Origin: CAZKRU01 sp964555235
GTDB lineage: Bacteria > Verrucomicrobiota > Verrucomicrobiia > Methylacidiphilales > CAMAQI01
DNA: 7,971 bases
Assembly: GCA_964555235.1 (NCBI GenBank)
Contig: CAZKRU010000121.1
Coordinates: 1 to 7,971 of the forward strand
Reading direction: 5' to 3'
Made by a program: the position numbers and the translations under genes. The first letter of the stretch is position 1; every line of letters starts with the position of its first letter. This document shows, one piece after another, positions 1 through 5,836 of the stretch. The notes below the pieces were generated by a model, which saw nothing but the letters and a program-made list of their open reading frames with translations, was not told where the DNA came from and made no database searches.

Positions 1-1041
1 CCACATCCGATCTCCGGAGTCACCTTTCGCGTCGAACATCTTCGTCCGGACGGTACTCCATGGGATACGGATTCGCTCGCCGCAGAGACGGGTCGCCTCT
101 TAACGCGATATCAACTTCTCAATGAGCCGGTGCAATTGGTCACCAAAAACACTCTCCTCCCAATCGGTTCCCTGATTGTCGCAGTGATTAAAGATTCCCA
201 TGAAGCTGCATTCACCCAAAAAGTTGGCCCTCGGGCAGCAACTCAAATCCAGAATAATTTTGAAGCCTTTGAAGTTCACCGGTATTTTCTTACCAATCCA
301 GCCCTTGCTGGAAAAAGCATCGGCGAGTTGAATTTAGAATCACAAGGAGCCCTCGTCACCCGGGTGAGACGGGCGGATATTGATCTCTCGGTGCGTGAGC
401 AGACCATACTCCAGCTCGGTGATCGCGTCCGAGTCCTCTCCTACAAAGAGCAGGAGCCGAAAATTCGGGAGCTTTTTGGAAATTCGGTCCAATCGATGAG
501 CGAAGCCGGATTTTTGACCTTTGCGGTTGGAATTATTCTGGGACTCGTGCTGGGCCAGATTCCGATTCCTGTTCCGGGGGTCTCGGAGCCGCTGCGATTA
601 GGAGCCGCGGGCGGTCCGCTGGTTGCGGGGTTGGTTTTGGGTGCGATCGGACGGAGTGGCCCGATGCTTTGGAATTTACCAATTACCACCAATCTCGCAC
701 TCCGGCATTTTGGAATTCTTCTCTTTCTCGCCTGCGTGGGACTCAAAGCAGGCGCCGGACTCCTTCCCGCTTTAAAAGAGAATGCGCCCCCGTTGATTCT
801 CGCCGCAATCGTCCTTCCGCTGGCAGGACATCTCACTCTCTGGCTCACCGCACGGATTGCAGGAATTCGAACGGCGGCAACGATTTTGGGATTAAGCGCC
901 GGATTCCAAACCCAACCTGCTGCACTTGCGTTTGCGGAGGAGCGCACCGATCAGGGGCCGCTTCACCTCGCCTATGCCACCGTCTATCCGCTCGCCCTCG
1001 TCTGCAAAATCCTTCTCGCTCAAATCCTCCTGCTCGGATGA
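1..1041 (+). CDS. AspT/YidE/YbjL-family transporter, C-terminal part (5' end outside window)
   Basis: The frame is open from base 1 and ends at TGA 1039-1041, giving 346 visible residues. The GTG at 130 is internal, because coding-like sequence runs unbroken upstream of it. Residues 1 to about 75 look like the end of a first RCK_C (TrkA-C) domain, and about 85-155 form a second one (VTRVRRADIDLSVREQ, then LGDRVRVL). The rest, about 165-346, is a membrane domain with roughly five hydrophobic segments. It carries family hallmarks: GGPLVAGLVLG, FGILLFLACVGLKAG and GFQTQPAALAFAEE followed by YATVYPLALVCKIL. This matches the second half of the duplicated AspT/YidE/YbjL architecture (two membrane halves around paired RCK_C domains). 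The founding member is an aspartate:alanine exchanger; most relatives have unknown substrates, so none is assigned. Family is secure, substrate unknown. No gene follows closely on the same strand. Confidence 0.9.
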   Translation, partial: PHPISGVTFRVEHLRPDGTPWDTDSLAAETGRLLTRYQLLNEPVQLVTKNTLLPIGSLIVAVIKDSHEAAFTQKVGPRAATQIQNNFEAFEVHRYFLTNPALAGKSIGELNLESQGALVTRVRRADIDLSVREQTILQLGDRVRVLSYKEQEPKIRELFGNSVQSMSEAGFLTFAVGIILGLVLGQIPIPVPGVSEPLRLGAAGGPLVAGLVLGAIGRSGPMLWNLPITTNLALRHFGILLFLACVGLKAGAGLLPALKENAPPLILAAIVLPLAGHLTLWLTARIAGIRTAATILGLSAGFQTQPAALAFAEERTDQGPLHLAYATVYPLALVCKILLAQILLLG

Positions 1042-1313
1042 TCGCCGGATTCACTCGTATCGTCCTTCAAGCAGAATGCTTATTATTATATTCTCGCGCA
1101 GAAAACCCTTCTGAAAGAAAAAACTCCCAAGCCGGAGGCCTGATTGGTTTGGTGCGGGGGCAAAGGCGGGCACAACCGCCGTGCTCGCTGAGGGTAAAAA
1201 AAGATTTCTCAGCGGCCTCGGCGCTCTCTGCGCGAAAAACGGTTTGCATCTCGTGTCATTTCGTGGAAACGCTTAAATTCTGGATGCTTGAGTTTTCCCA
1301 GCAAAGCGATTGA
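1042..1313. other. Intergenic region between the transporter and proC
   Basis: No convincing gene is seen in these 272 bases. They contain a weak hairpin just after the transporter stop (AAGCA 1069-1073, TGCTT 1077-1081). A stronger one lies at 1167-1187 (CGGGCAC, loop AACCGCC, GTGCTCG, with one G-T pair). A 9-bp periodic array occupies 1205-1231. Neither hairpin is followed by a T-run, so no intrinsic terminator is called. I see no clear -10/-35 pair for proC. The stretch just after the array (around 1250-1265) again has repeated TCGTG words, so the repeat-like character extends beyond the listed array. Confidence 0.5.
1205..1231. repeat. Three degenerate 9-bp tandem units, NNNCTCNGC
   Basis: Three consecutive units, TTTCTCAGC, GGCCTCGGC and GCTCTCTGC, share the pattern NNNCTCNGC with an exact 9-bp period. 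Read on the minus strand this gives the repetitive peptide RAESAEAAEKS, a typical shadow of a non-coding short repeat and not evidence of a gene. The period equals that of the arrays at 4474-4502 and 4649-4717, although the unit sequence differs. Confidence 0.55.
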
Positions 1314-2141
1314 ATGGATTTGATGAAACTCGGAATTCTTGGAGCGGGAAAAATGGGAACGGCGCTAGCGCTCGGCTTGCTCCGCAACCAGCTTCTGACC
1401 CCTGCGGATTTAACGGCTTGCGCCCGTTCTGAGACTTCTCGCAATCGTTTTCTTGCGGCATTCGCCCCCGCCACTCCGCAATGGACTTCCGATCCGGTTC
1501 AGCTTGTTCAGTCCTCGGAAATCATCCTTTTGGCGATCAAACCCCAACAGATGGCAGAAATTCTTCCTTCGCTGGCCTCCGTCGCTCCCGGAAAACTTTT
1601 TCTCTCCGTCGCTGCTGGAATTTCACTCGCTCAACTCGAATCCTGGCTTGGGTCTGGAGCCCGAGTCGTTCGCGCCATGCCCAATACCCCCTCGCTCGTT
1701 GGTGAAGGAATGAGTGCATTCTGCTCCGGATCCCGTGCCACTTCCGACGACCGGACCCTGATTCAAAAAATTCTTACCTCGGTTGGAAAGACCGTTGAGG
1801 TCCCCGAAAATCAAATCAATGCCGTCACCGCTCTCAGTGGTAGCGGCCCCGCTTATTGTTTTCACTTTTTGAATGCACTGATTGATGGAGGAATCACCGA
1901 AGGACTGAGTCCGGAAACCGCACGACTCCTCGCCATTCAAACGCTCCGAGGTTCTACTGCCTTGGTAGATTCCACGGGGGAATCCCCGCTTGCACTGGCC
2001 GCGCAGGTGAAAAGTCCCGGAGGAACCACGTTCGCCGGATGTGCCGCATTGGAAGCGGGCGCTTTTGAAAAAACCGTTCAGTCCGCAGTAAAAGCCGCGA
2101 GTAAGCGTGCCGATGAATTGTCTCAAGGATCCCCAAAATGA
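1314..2141 (+). CDS. proC: Pyrroline-5-carboxylate reductase
   Basis: ProC catalyses the last step of proline synthesis, NAD(P)H-dependent reduction of 1-pyrroline-5-carboxylate to L-proline, in the cytoplasm. The 275-residue product has the family's normal length. The N-terminal Rossmann dinucleotide loop is GAGKMG (10-15). AIKPQQ (74-79) and RAMPNTP (120-126) are typical of the nucleotide and substrate site. The C-terminal helical dimerisation domain carries SGSGPAY (175-181) and the family signature around KSPGGTTFAG (233-242). The start is uncertain: ATG 1314 gives MDLMKLGILG, while ATG 1323 gives MKLGILG, closer to the usual short N-terminus. Neither has a good Shine-Dalgarno. The stop overlaps the start of the following flavoprotein by 4 bp (ATGA), so the two are almost certainly co-transcribed and probably translationally coupled. 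Identification is secure. Confidence 0.95.
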   Translation: MDLMKLGILGAGKMGTALALGLLRNQLLTPADLTACARSETSRNRFLAAFAPATPQWTSDPVQLVQSSEIILLAIKPQQMAEILPSLASVAPGKLFLSVAAGISLAQLESWLGSGARVVRAMPNTPSLVGEGMSAFCSGSRATSDDRTLIQKILTSVGKTVEVPENQINAVTALSGSGPAYCFHFLNALIDGGITEGLSPETARLLAIQTLRGSTALVDSTGESPLALAAQVKSPGGTTFAGCAALEAGAFEKTVQSAVKAASKRADELSQGSPK

Positions 2142-3511
2142 AAAAATACGATGTTGCCATTCTCGGAGCCGGAGCCGCCGGAATTACCGCGGCGATTGAA
2201 GCCTCAGAACTGAACGTCCAAGTGGCATTAATCGAACGGGCTGATGTCGGAGGGGTCAGTCTTCACGAAGGGTGCATCCCGGTCAAAAGTCTCGTGGCCA
2301 GCGAAAAAATGTGGCATCACGTCAGTCACTCCCAAGACTATGGACTCCGTACCGTCAATAGCCCGCCGTTGCTCGGCGAATGGATCTCTCGCCAACGCAA
2401 TATCATTTCCAAGCTCGTATTGGAAACCGATCAATCGATCCTTAAACACAAAAACATCACTCTGCTGCGTGGTGCCGCGCGCCTACTCGGTGATGGCAAA
2501 GTTGCGATCGTCAAAAACCAACAGGAGGAGATCCTCCAAGCGGAACATGTTTTGATCGCCACCGGCTCTCGTCCTGCATTACTGCAAGGAATCAAGATCG
2601 ATGGAACCGTGATTGGGACCAGTACCCATTTTGTTCATCGCACGAAACTCCCGAAGCGACTACTCGTCGTCGGGGGAGGATATATCGGGTGCGAGCTGGG
2701 TGGAATCTATGCCTCCCTCGGTTCCGAAGTCACGATCGTCGAAGCCAAAAACCGTCTCCTCCCAGGAATGGAATTTGAAGCGGGCGAATTTTTGGAACGA
2801 CAATTCAAGCTGCGGGGAATTGAAATCCTCCTGGGGCAAACGATGGAAAAGGCGACGGTGGAGAATCATCTGGCTCAGGTCACCCTGGGTGGAAAGTCTC
2901 GAGAATTCGACGCGGTCCTGATCGCAGTGGGTCGTACTCCCAATCTCGAAGAGCTCGGTCTCGACGAAGCGGGCGTTCAATATGATCGCGCCATCATGGT
3001 TGATCATCATCTTAAAACCACTTCTCCCGGAATCTTCGCCATTGGCGACGTCAATGGACTCAATCCTCTCGCTCACTCCGCCATGGCACAAGCACGAGTC
3101 GCCGTTGCCAATGCGTTTGGTGAAGATCAACGTTTGGATTTTCGACAGGTTCCCTACTGCGTTTATACGAATCCGGAAATTACCGCGGTCGGCCATTCCG
3201 AAACTTCTGCCCAAGCGGTTGGGCACGAAACCGCAGTCATTCGAATTCCCTTCCGTCAAATTGGCCGCTCCGTCGCCATGGGAGAGACCGAGGGATTTGT
3301 CAAATTGATTGCCGACTCGAAAACTCATCGCATCCTCGGAGGAATGATCATCGGCGTTCAAGCGACCGAACTGATCGGCACCCTCACCCTGATGCTTCGC
3401 ATGGGTGCAACGCTGGAACATCTTGCCGACAGCATCGTCCCCCACCCCTCCCTCACCGAAGCCATTCAAGTCGCCGCCATCGAACTTCTGCGTCAAATCC
3501 GGCAGAAGTAA
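2138..3511 (+). CDS. Dihydrolipoamide-dehydrogenase-like flavoprotein with Ser replacing the first redox Cys
   Basis: A 457-residue class I pyridine-nucleotide-disulfide oxidoreductase with a dihydrolipoamide dehydrogenase-like layout. Visible parts are the FAD loop GAGAAG (10-15), ATGSRP (141-146), the NAD-binding GGGYIGCELG (179-188) with an acidic residue at E202 that favours NAD over NADP, and the second FAD motif TSPGIFAIGDVNG (295-307). The dimerisation domain ends in PHPSLTE, giving the His436/Glu441 catalytic pair. The redox motif is anomalous: GGVSLHEGCIPVK where relatives have GGTCLNVGCIPSK. Ser41 (AGT, 2258-2260) replaces the first Cys, while Cys46 remains. No CxxxxC disulfide can form, so ordinary lipoamide dehydrogenase chemistry is doubtful. 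ATG 2138 has AAGGA at 2125-2129, well spaced, and overlaps the proC stop by 4 bp. No E2 or E1 subunit gene is adjacent. The fold is secure; the reaction is unknown. Confidence 0.9.
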   Translation: MKKYDVAILGAGAAGITAAIEASELNVQVALIERADVGGVSLHEGCIPVKSLVASEKMWHHVSHSQDYGLRTVNSPPLLGEWISRQRNIISKLVLETDQSILKHKNITLLRGAARLLGDGKVAIVKNQQEEILQAEHVLIATGSRPALLQGIKIDGTVIGTSTHFVHRTKLPKRLLVVGGGYIGCELGGIYASLGSEVTIVEAKNRLLPGMEFEAGEFLERQFKLRGIEILLGQTMEKATVENHLAQVTLGGKSREFDAVLIAVGRTPNLEELGLDEAGVQYDRAIMVDHHLKTTSPGIFAIGDVNGLNPLAHSAMAQARVAVANAFGEDQRLDFRQVPYCVYTNPEITAVGHSETSAQAVGHETAVIRIPFRQIGRSVAMGETEGFVKLIADSKTHRILGGMIIGVQATELIGTLTLMLRMGATLEHLADSIVPHPSLTEAIQVAAIELLRQIRQK

Positions 3512-3539
3512 TTCCTGAGTTCGTGAGTTCCTGATTCAA

Positions 3540-3560
3540 CAAAACGCGGCTACCGTTTTG
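3540..3560. terminator. Possible bidirectional terminator hairpin between convergent genes
   Basis: CAAAACG (3540-3546) pairs perfectly with CGTTTTG (3554-3560) around a 7-nt loop. It sits between the flavoprotein stop (3511) and the methyltransferase stop (3550-3552) and overlaps the methyltransferase 3' end. The stem is short and A/T-rich on one side, and its T-run is inside the stem, so this is a weak candidate. The 38-bp gap also contains TTCCTGA twice (3512-3518 and 3528-3534). Confidence 0.3.
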
Positions 3561-4323
3561 CAATCAACGTCAGTCGTGACCAGACCCAGGTGATTTTTCC
3601 TTCGGATTCTTTCAATTGAAAGACCCGCCGGGCGGATGCGGGGATCTTTGCGACCAGATCCAGCACCGCTTTTCGATTTTCCGGCGAGGTCGCAGCCGTT
3701 TCAAAGTACCACTCCAAATCCGGCTGTAAGAGCGGATCCAATGCGGAATATTCGACAGAAAGCCCTTCTGCTTGACAGATCTCACTCCAACGAGCGGGGG
3801 CCAAAAAACGGTGATGACTCGGATCGCGGAATTTCTCAACCTGATGAATCCATTCCTCCGCCTCCGGCTCTCCATCCGGAAAACTCCCGTCGATTAAAAG
3901 AAAACTTCCCCCCGGCTTTAAAACACGCGCGGTCTCACGAACAAAAGCAATCGGATCACTAAAATGATGTGCCGCCACACGACAGCTCACCAGATCAAAA
4001 CTCCCAGACGGATATGGGAACTCTTCCGCAGCATGTTGTTTTAACTCAACCGTCAAACCACGCTCCTTGGCTTTTACCCCGGCACGTTCCAACATCGAGT
4101 GCGATAAATCCGCCAATATCACCCGATGTCCTCGTGATGCCAACAAAAGCCCCGTGTGTCCTCCTCCGGTCGCCACATCCAGAACGCTAGCACTTTCAGG
4201 AAGGGCTATCCGTTGCAACGCCGCTTCTACATCGGATGTATTTTCGAGAATATGCCCCCGCCCATAACGGTGACTCTGCCGATCAAACTGTTCCTGCGCT
4301 TTGCGTTGAATCTCGTTGAGCAT
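3550..4323 (-). CDS. Class I SAM-dependent methyltransferase, UbiE/YcgJ-like
   Basis: This 257-residue soluble protein has the ordered motifs of a Methyltransf_11-type domain. Motif I, VLDVATGGGHTG (47-58), forms the SAM-binding glycine loop. The acidic D72 in ILADLS ends strand 2 and would bind the ribose. FDLVSCRVAAHHFSD (about 109-123) and RVLKPGGSFLLID (133-145) follow. The N-terminus QFDRQSHRYGRGH resembles the pre-domain helix of UbiE/YcgJ relatives. The C-terminal part (about 150-257) varies in the family and would shape the substrate pocket, so the acceptor (small molecule, quinone-like or other) cannot be named. The start at 4323 is supported by a strong AGGAGG. The gene converges on the flavoprotein and diverges from the arginase-like gene. 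Enzyme class is secure, substrate unknown. Confidence 0.88.
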   Translation of the reverse strand: MLNEIQRKAQEQFDRQSHRYGRGHILENTSDVEAALQRIALPESASVLDVATGGGHTGLLLASRGHRVILADLSHSMLERAGVKAKERGLTVELKQHAAEEFPYPSGSFDLVSCRVAAHHFSDPIAFVRETARVLKPGGSFLLIDGSFPDGEPEAEEWIHQVEKFRDPSHHRFLAPARWSEICQAEGLSVEYSALDPLLQPDLEWYFETAATSPENRKAVLDLVAKIPASARRVFQLKESEGKITWVWSRLTLIAKR

Positions 4324-4328
4324 GAGAA

Positions 4329-4334
4329 CCTCCT
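4329..4334 (-). promoter_or_regulatory. Strong Shine-Dalgarno for the methyltransferase
   Basis: On the minus strand AGGAGG lies 5 nt before the ATG at 4323-4321. It is the best ribosome-binding site in the window and fixes this start. Confidence 0.75.
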
Positions 4335-4390
4335 ACCCATTTTCATGCCGAATTCTCTCCCCACTGGCAAGCATGAGTCTACGACATTGG

Positions 4391-4403
4391 TGTCCAAAAC
4401 AAA
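4391..4403 (-). promoter_or_regulatory. 13-bp shared motif TTTGTTTTGGACA upstream of the methyltransferase
   Basis: Read on the minus strand, TTTGTTTTGGACA ends 67 nt before the methyltransferase ATG. An identical 13-mer lies on the plus strand at 4777-4789, ahead of the arginase-like gene. TGGACA could act as a -35 element, but no TATAAT-like -10 is seen at normal spacing. It may instead be an operator or the end of a repeat unit. Function is inferred from position only. Confidence 0.4.
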
Positions 4404-4473
4404 AAAAATAGCTCTCTCGCAAAGAAAGGATTTTCCTAAAGAAAGCAGGAAGTGAGGAATGCAGGAATTTTTG

Positions 4474-4502
4474 CCCGCGAAACACGCGAAAGCCGCGAAA
4501 CG
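4474..4502. repeat. Left 9-bp array, three units of CGCGAAANN
   Basis: Units CGCGAAACA (4476-4484), CGCGAAAGC (4485-4493) and CGCGAAACG (4494-4502) are consecutive with an exact 9-bp period. The segment 4474-4491 is the inverse of 4700-4717 with 17 of 18 bases matching, so the arrays are oriented oppositely on either side of the 4514-4627 palindrome. The open frame across here (FARETRESRETYES) is a repeat translation, not a gene. Confidence 0.7.
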
Positions 4503-4513
4503 TACGAATCCCA

Positions 4514-4627
4514 AGTTGGAGGCGGGCTCCTTGGAGCCCTTTTCAGGATCGATCCATCGGACTCAAACTCGTTTGAGCCCGTGGATCGAGTCCATGAAAA
4601 GACGTCCGTAGGACGACGCCTCCAACT
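4514..4627. repeat. 114-bp inverted-repeat element with two side hairpins (REPIN/MITE-like)
   Basis: The ends AGTTGGAGGCG (4514-4524) and CGCCTCCAACT (4617-4627) are perfect inverse copies. Just inside each end is a small hairpin: GGCTCC/GGAGCC (4525-4538) on the left and CGTCC-GTA-GGACG (4603-4615) on the right. Between them a long stem runs from CTTTTCA (4539-4545) with TGAAAAG (4595-4601) to CTCAAAC (4562-4568) with GTTTGAG (4571-4577), interrupted only by single-base bulges and one mismatch. The whole can form a four-way junction or cruciform. Each end, read inward on its own strand, is GGAG followed by a hairpin. That is the layout of REP sequences, with two facing each other as in a REPIN/BIME. 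No transposase or RAYT gene is in the window. The structure is seen directly; the class is inference. Confidence 0.7.
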
Positions 4628-4648
4628 CCCCTCCCATTCTCAAATTCA

Positions 4649-4717
4649 ATTCGCGGTGATTGGCGAGATTCGCGGACAGGATGCTTCCCCTTTGGCGTGT
4701 TTCGCGTATTTCGCGGG
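4649..4717. repeat. Right 9-bp arrays, TTCGCG-type units
   Basis: Two blocks of near-9-bp units lie right of the palindrome. The first (4649-4676) reads ATTCGCGGTG, ATTGGCGAG, ATTCGCGGA. The second (4691-4717) reads TTTGGCGTG, TTTCGCGTA, TTTCGCGGG. They are the inverse-strand counterpart of the CGCGAAANN units at 4476-4502. Nothing suggests that the region is translated. Confidence 0.6.
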
Positions 4718-4776
4718 AAACGCATTCTCCTTTCGGATTTCAATCCCCCTACCTGGCTCCTCCTCAAAGATCGAGG

Positions 4777-4789
4777 TTTGTTTTGGACA
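4777..4789 (+). promoter_or_regulatory. 13-bp shared motif TTTGTTTTGGACA upstream of the arginase-like gene
   Basis: This is a perfect inverse copy of 4391-4403. It ends 57 nt before ATG 4847, comparable to the 67 nt seen for the methyltransferase. Some resemblance continues downstream in both copies (TG at the same offset; GAC and TGCT shifted by one base). It could be a shared promoter or operator motif, or the terminal inverted repeat of a block of about 400 bp. Confidence 0.4.
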
Positions 4790-4846
4790 GAAGTGAGTCG
4801 ACGATTGCTCTGAGGAAGGAAAGCAGGAGAATTGGGTGGTCGAGCA

Positions 4847-5836
4847 ATGTCGAAACCAAACGGTGAATTTGAAAATTTCCTGGATTCCTGCTCTCCTCAG
4901 AAAAATGGATCTTGGATTGGTGAGTCCGATAATTTTCTTCCCTTGCCTTTTGCTCCATCACTCCGCAAAAAGTATCCACACATGCAGCAGGTTCACTTTG
5001 ATCTCGATGGCAGCATGACCGGCGTCGCACAGGAACTTGGAATTCCGTCCGTCCCGCTTCAGGAATGGGGCCCCGCGCTGCGCTTCTCGGCCCCCTCCTC
5101 CCTCATCAAAAAATTCAAAGAGCTAATTCCTCCTCATCGAAAGCCGTTCACGCTCTATGGCTCCGGAGATTTCCATCATCTCTCCGCTCTTTTTTCAGAA
5201 CCCCAATCTGAAAAAATTTCAATCCTCTCTTTTGATAATCATCCGGACTGGGACATTCGCCCGCCGAGATGGGGCTGTGGCGGATGGATTAATCGTGCCT
5301 TGGAATCTTCTCTTGTCGAAGTCGCAATGGTTTGGGGATGCGGAAATTTTGAACTCCGCTGGCCACATCGTCTTTTTGCAAATCGTGCGGCACTTCAAAC
5401 CAAACGACTTCAGGTTTATTATTGGAAGGAACGCTACGGGAATGCCCCCCTCCCGTACGGCGAAGGAATTAATCGTTCCGACTGGCGTCAACGTTTCACA
5501 GAATCCCTTCGTCTTTGGTCCGGACGGTCCGTTTATCTCACCATCGACATGGATTGCCTCGCCACGAGCGAAGTCACGACCAACTGGGAACAAGGGCTCT
5601 TTGCGGTTTCTGATTTAACTTGGGCAATTGAAGAAATTCGCTCTCATACGCGCCTCATCGGAGGTGATCTCTGTGGGGGTTACTCCTCTCAGCAGTATGC
5701 CCGGTGGGGACAACGTCTCATCGCCACCTTGGATCATCCCAAACTGGATCCTGAGATTGAGAAAAAAGCGGCGGCGCAAAATAATCAAACCGTTCGAGCC
5801 CTCTGGTCGTCACTCACCACTGAGTGCCACCACTAA
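4847..5836 (+). CDS. Arginase/ureohydrolase-superfamily protein, substrate unknown
   Basis: A 329-residue protein, close to the usual arginase-fold length. Three ordered metal-site motifs are visible: GSGDFHH (105-111, in the place of GGDHS), FDNHPDWD (129-136, matching DAHxD and giving D130, H132 and D134) and TIDMDCL (232-238, giving D234 and D236). A di-manganese site could therefore be complete. The GLFAVSDLTWAIEEI stretch fits the helix after the last motif. Where arginases have D-x-V-E-x-N-P, this protein reads GGDLCGGYS (272-280), so the guanidinium-binding Glu appears replaced by Gly. Ordinary arginase or agmatinase activity is not safe to assume. The start is uncertain: ATG 4847 is chosen (weak GGTGG at 4835-4839); an in-frame TTG at 4832 has AAGGA 11 nt upstream and would add five residues. 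The 3' end overlaps the convergent small membrane gene by 27 bp. Confidence 0.8.
   Translation: MSKPNGEFENFLDSCSPQKNGSWIGESDNFLPLPFAPSLRKKYPHMQQVHFDLDGSMTGVAQELGIPSVPLQEWGPALRFSAPSSLIKKFKELIPPHRKPFTLYGSGDFHHLSALFSEPQSEKISILSFDNHPDWDIRPPRWGCGGWINRALESSLVEVAMVWGCGNFELRWPHRLFANRAALQTKRLQVYYWKERYGNAPLPYGEGINRSDWRQRFTESLRLWSGRSVYLTIDMDCLATSEVTTNWEQGLFAVSDLTWAIEEIRSHTRLIGGDLCGGYSSQQYARWGQRLIATLDHPKLDPEIEKKAAAQNNQTVRALWSSLTTECHH

Larger units (their letters stand above)
4324..4846. other. Divergent intergenic region, largely repeat-derived
   Basis: These 523 bases separate the two divergent genes and must hold both promoters. Besides the listed elements there is AGGATTTTCCT (4427-4437), a small palindrome flanked by AAAGAAAG on both sides. 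No clear -10/-35 pair was found for either gene. Open frames of up to 114 codons cross the region, but they run through the palindrome and 9-bp arrays and have no recognisable protein character, so none is called. Confidence 0.6.

Noticed and set aside
669..1313. 214-codon plus-strand frame overlapping the transporter end
   Set aside because: It is an out-of-frame reading of the conserved transporter membrane domain, rich in Arg/Ser/Pro, running on into repeat DNA.
2660..3496. 278-codon open frame on the minus strand
   Set aside because: It is fully antisense to the flavoprotein, whose motifs are unmistakable. The antisense translation has no recognisable domain or start context.
3538..3551. 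AACAAAACGCGGCT also found inverted at 7851-7864
   Set aside because: A single 14-bp match across 8 kb is not far from chance expectation. One copy overlaps a gene end, and no longer homology extends from it.
4514..4627. Integron attC site or tRNA-like cloverleaf
   Set aside because: The ends are GTTGGAG...CTCCAAC, the reverse order of attC (RYYYAAC...GTTRRRY), and the core base is wrong. The central stem is far too long for a tRNA, and no T-loop motif or CCA end is present.
4452..4796. 114-codon plus-strand frame (and a 74-codon minus-strand one) in the divergent intergenic region
   Set aside because: Both translate the palindrome and the 9-bp arrays. The peptides are low-complexity (RETRESRET, RNTRNT types) with no ribosome-binding site.
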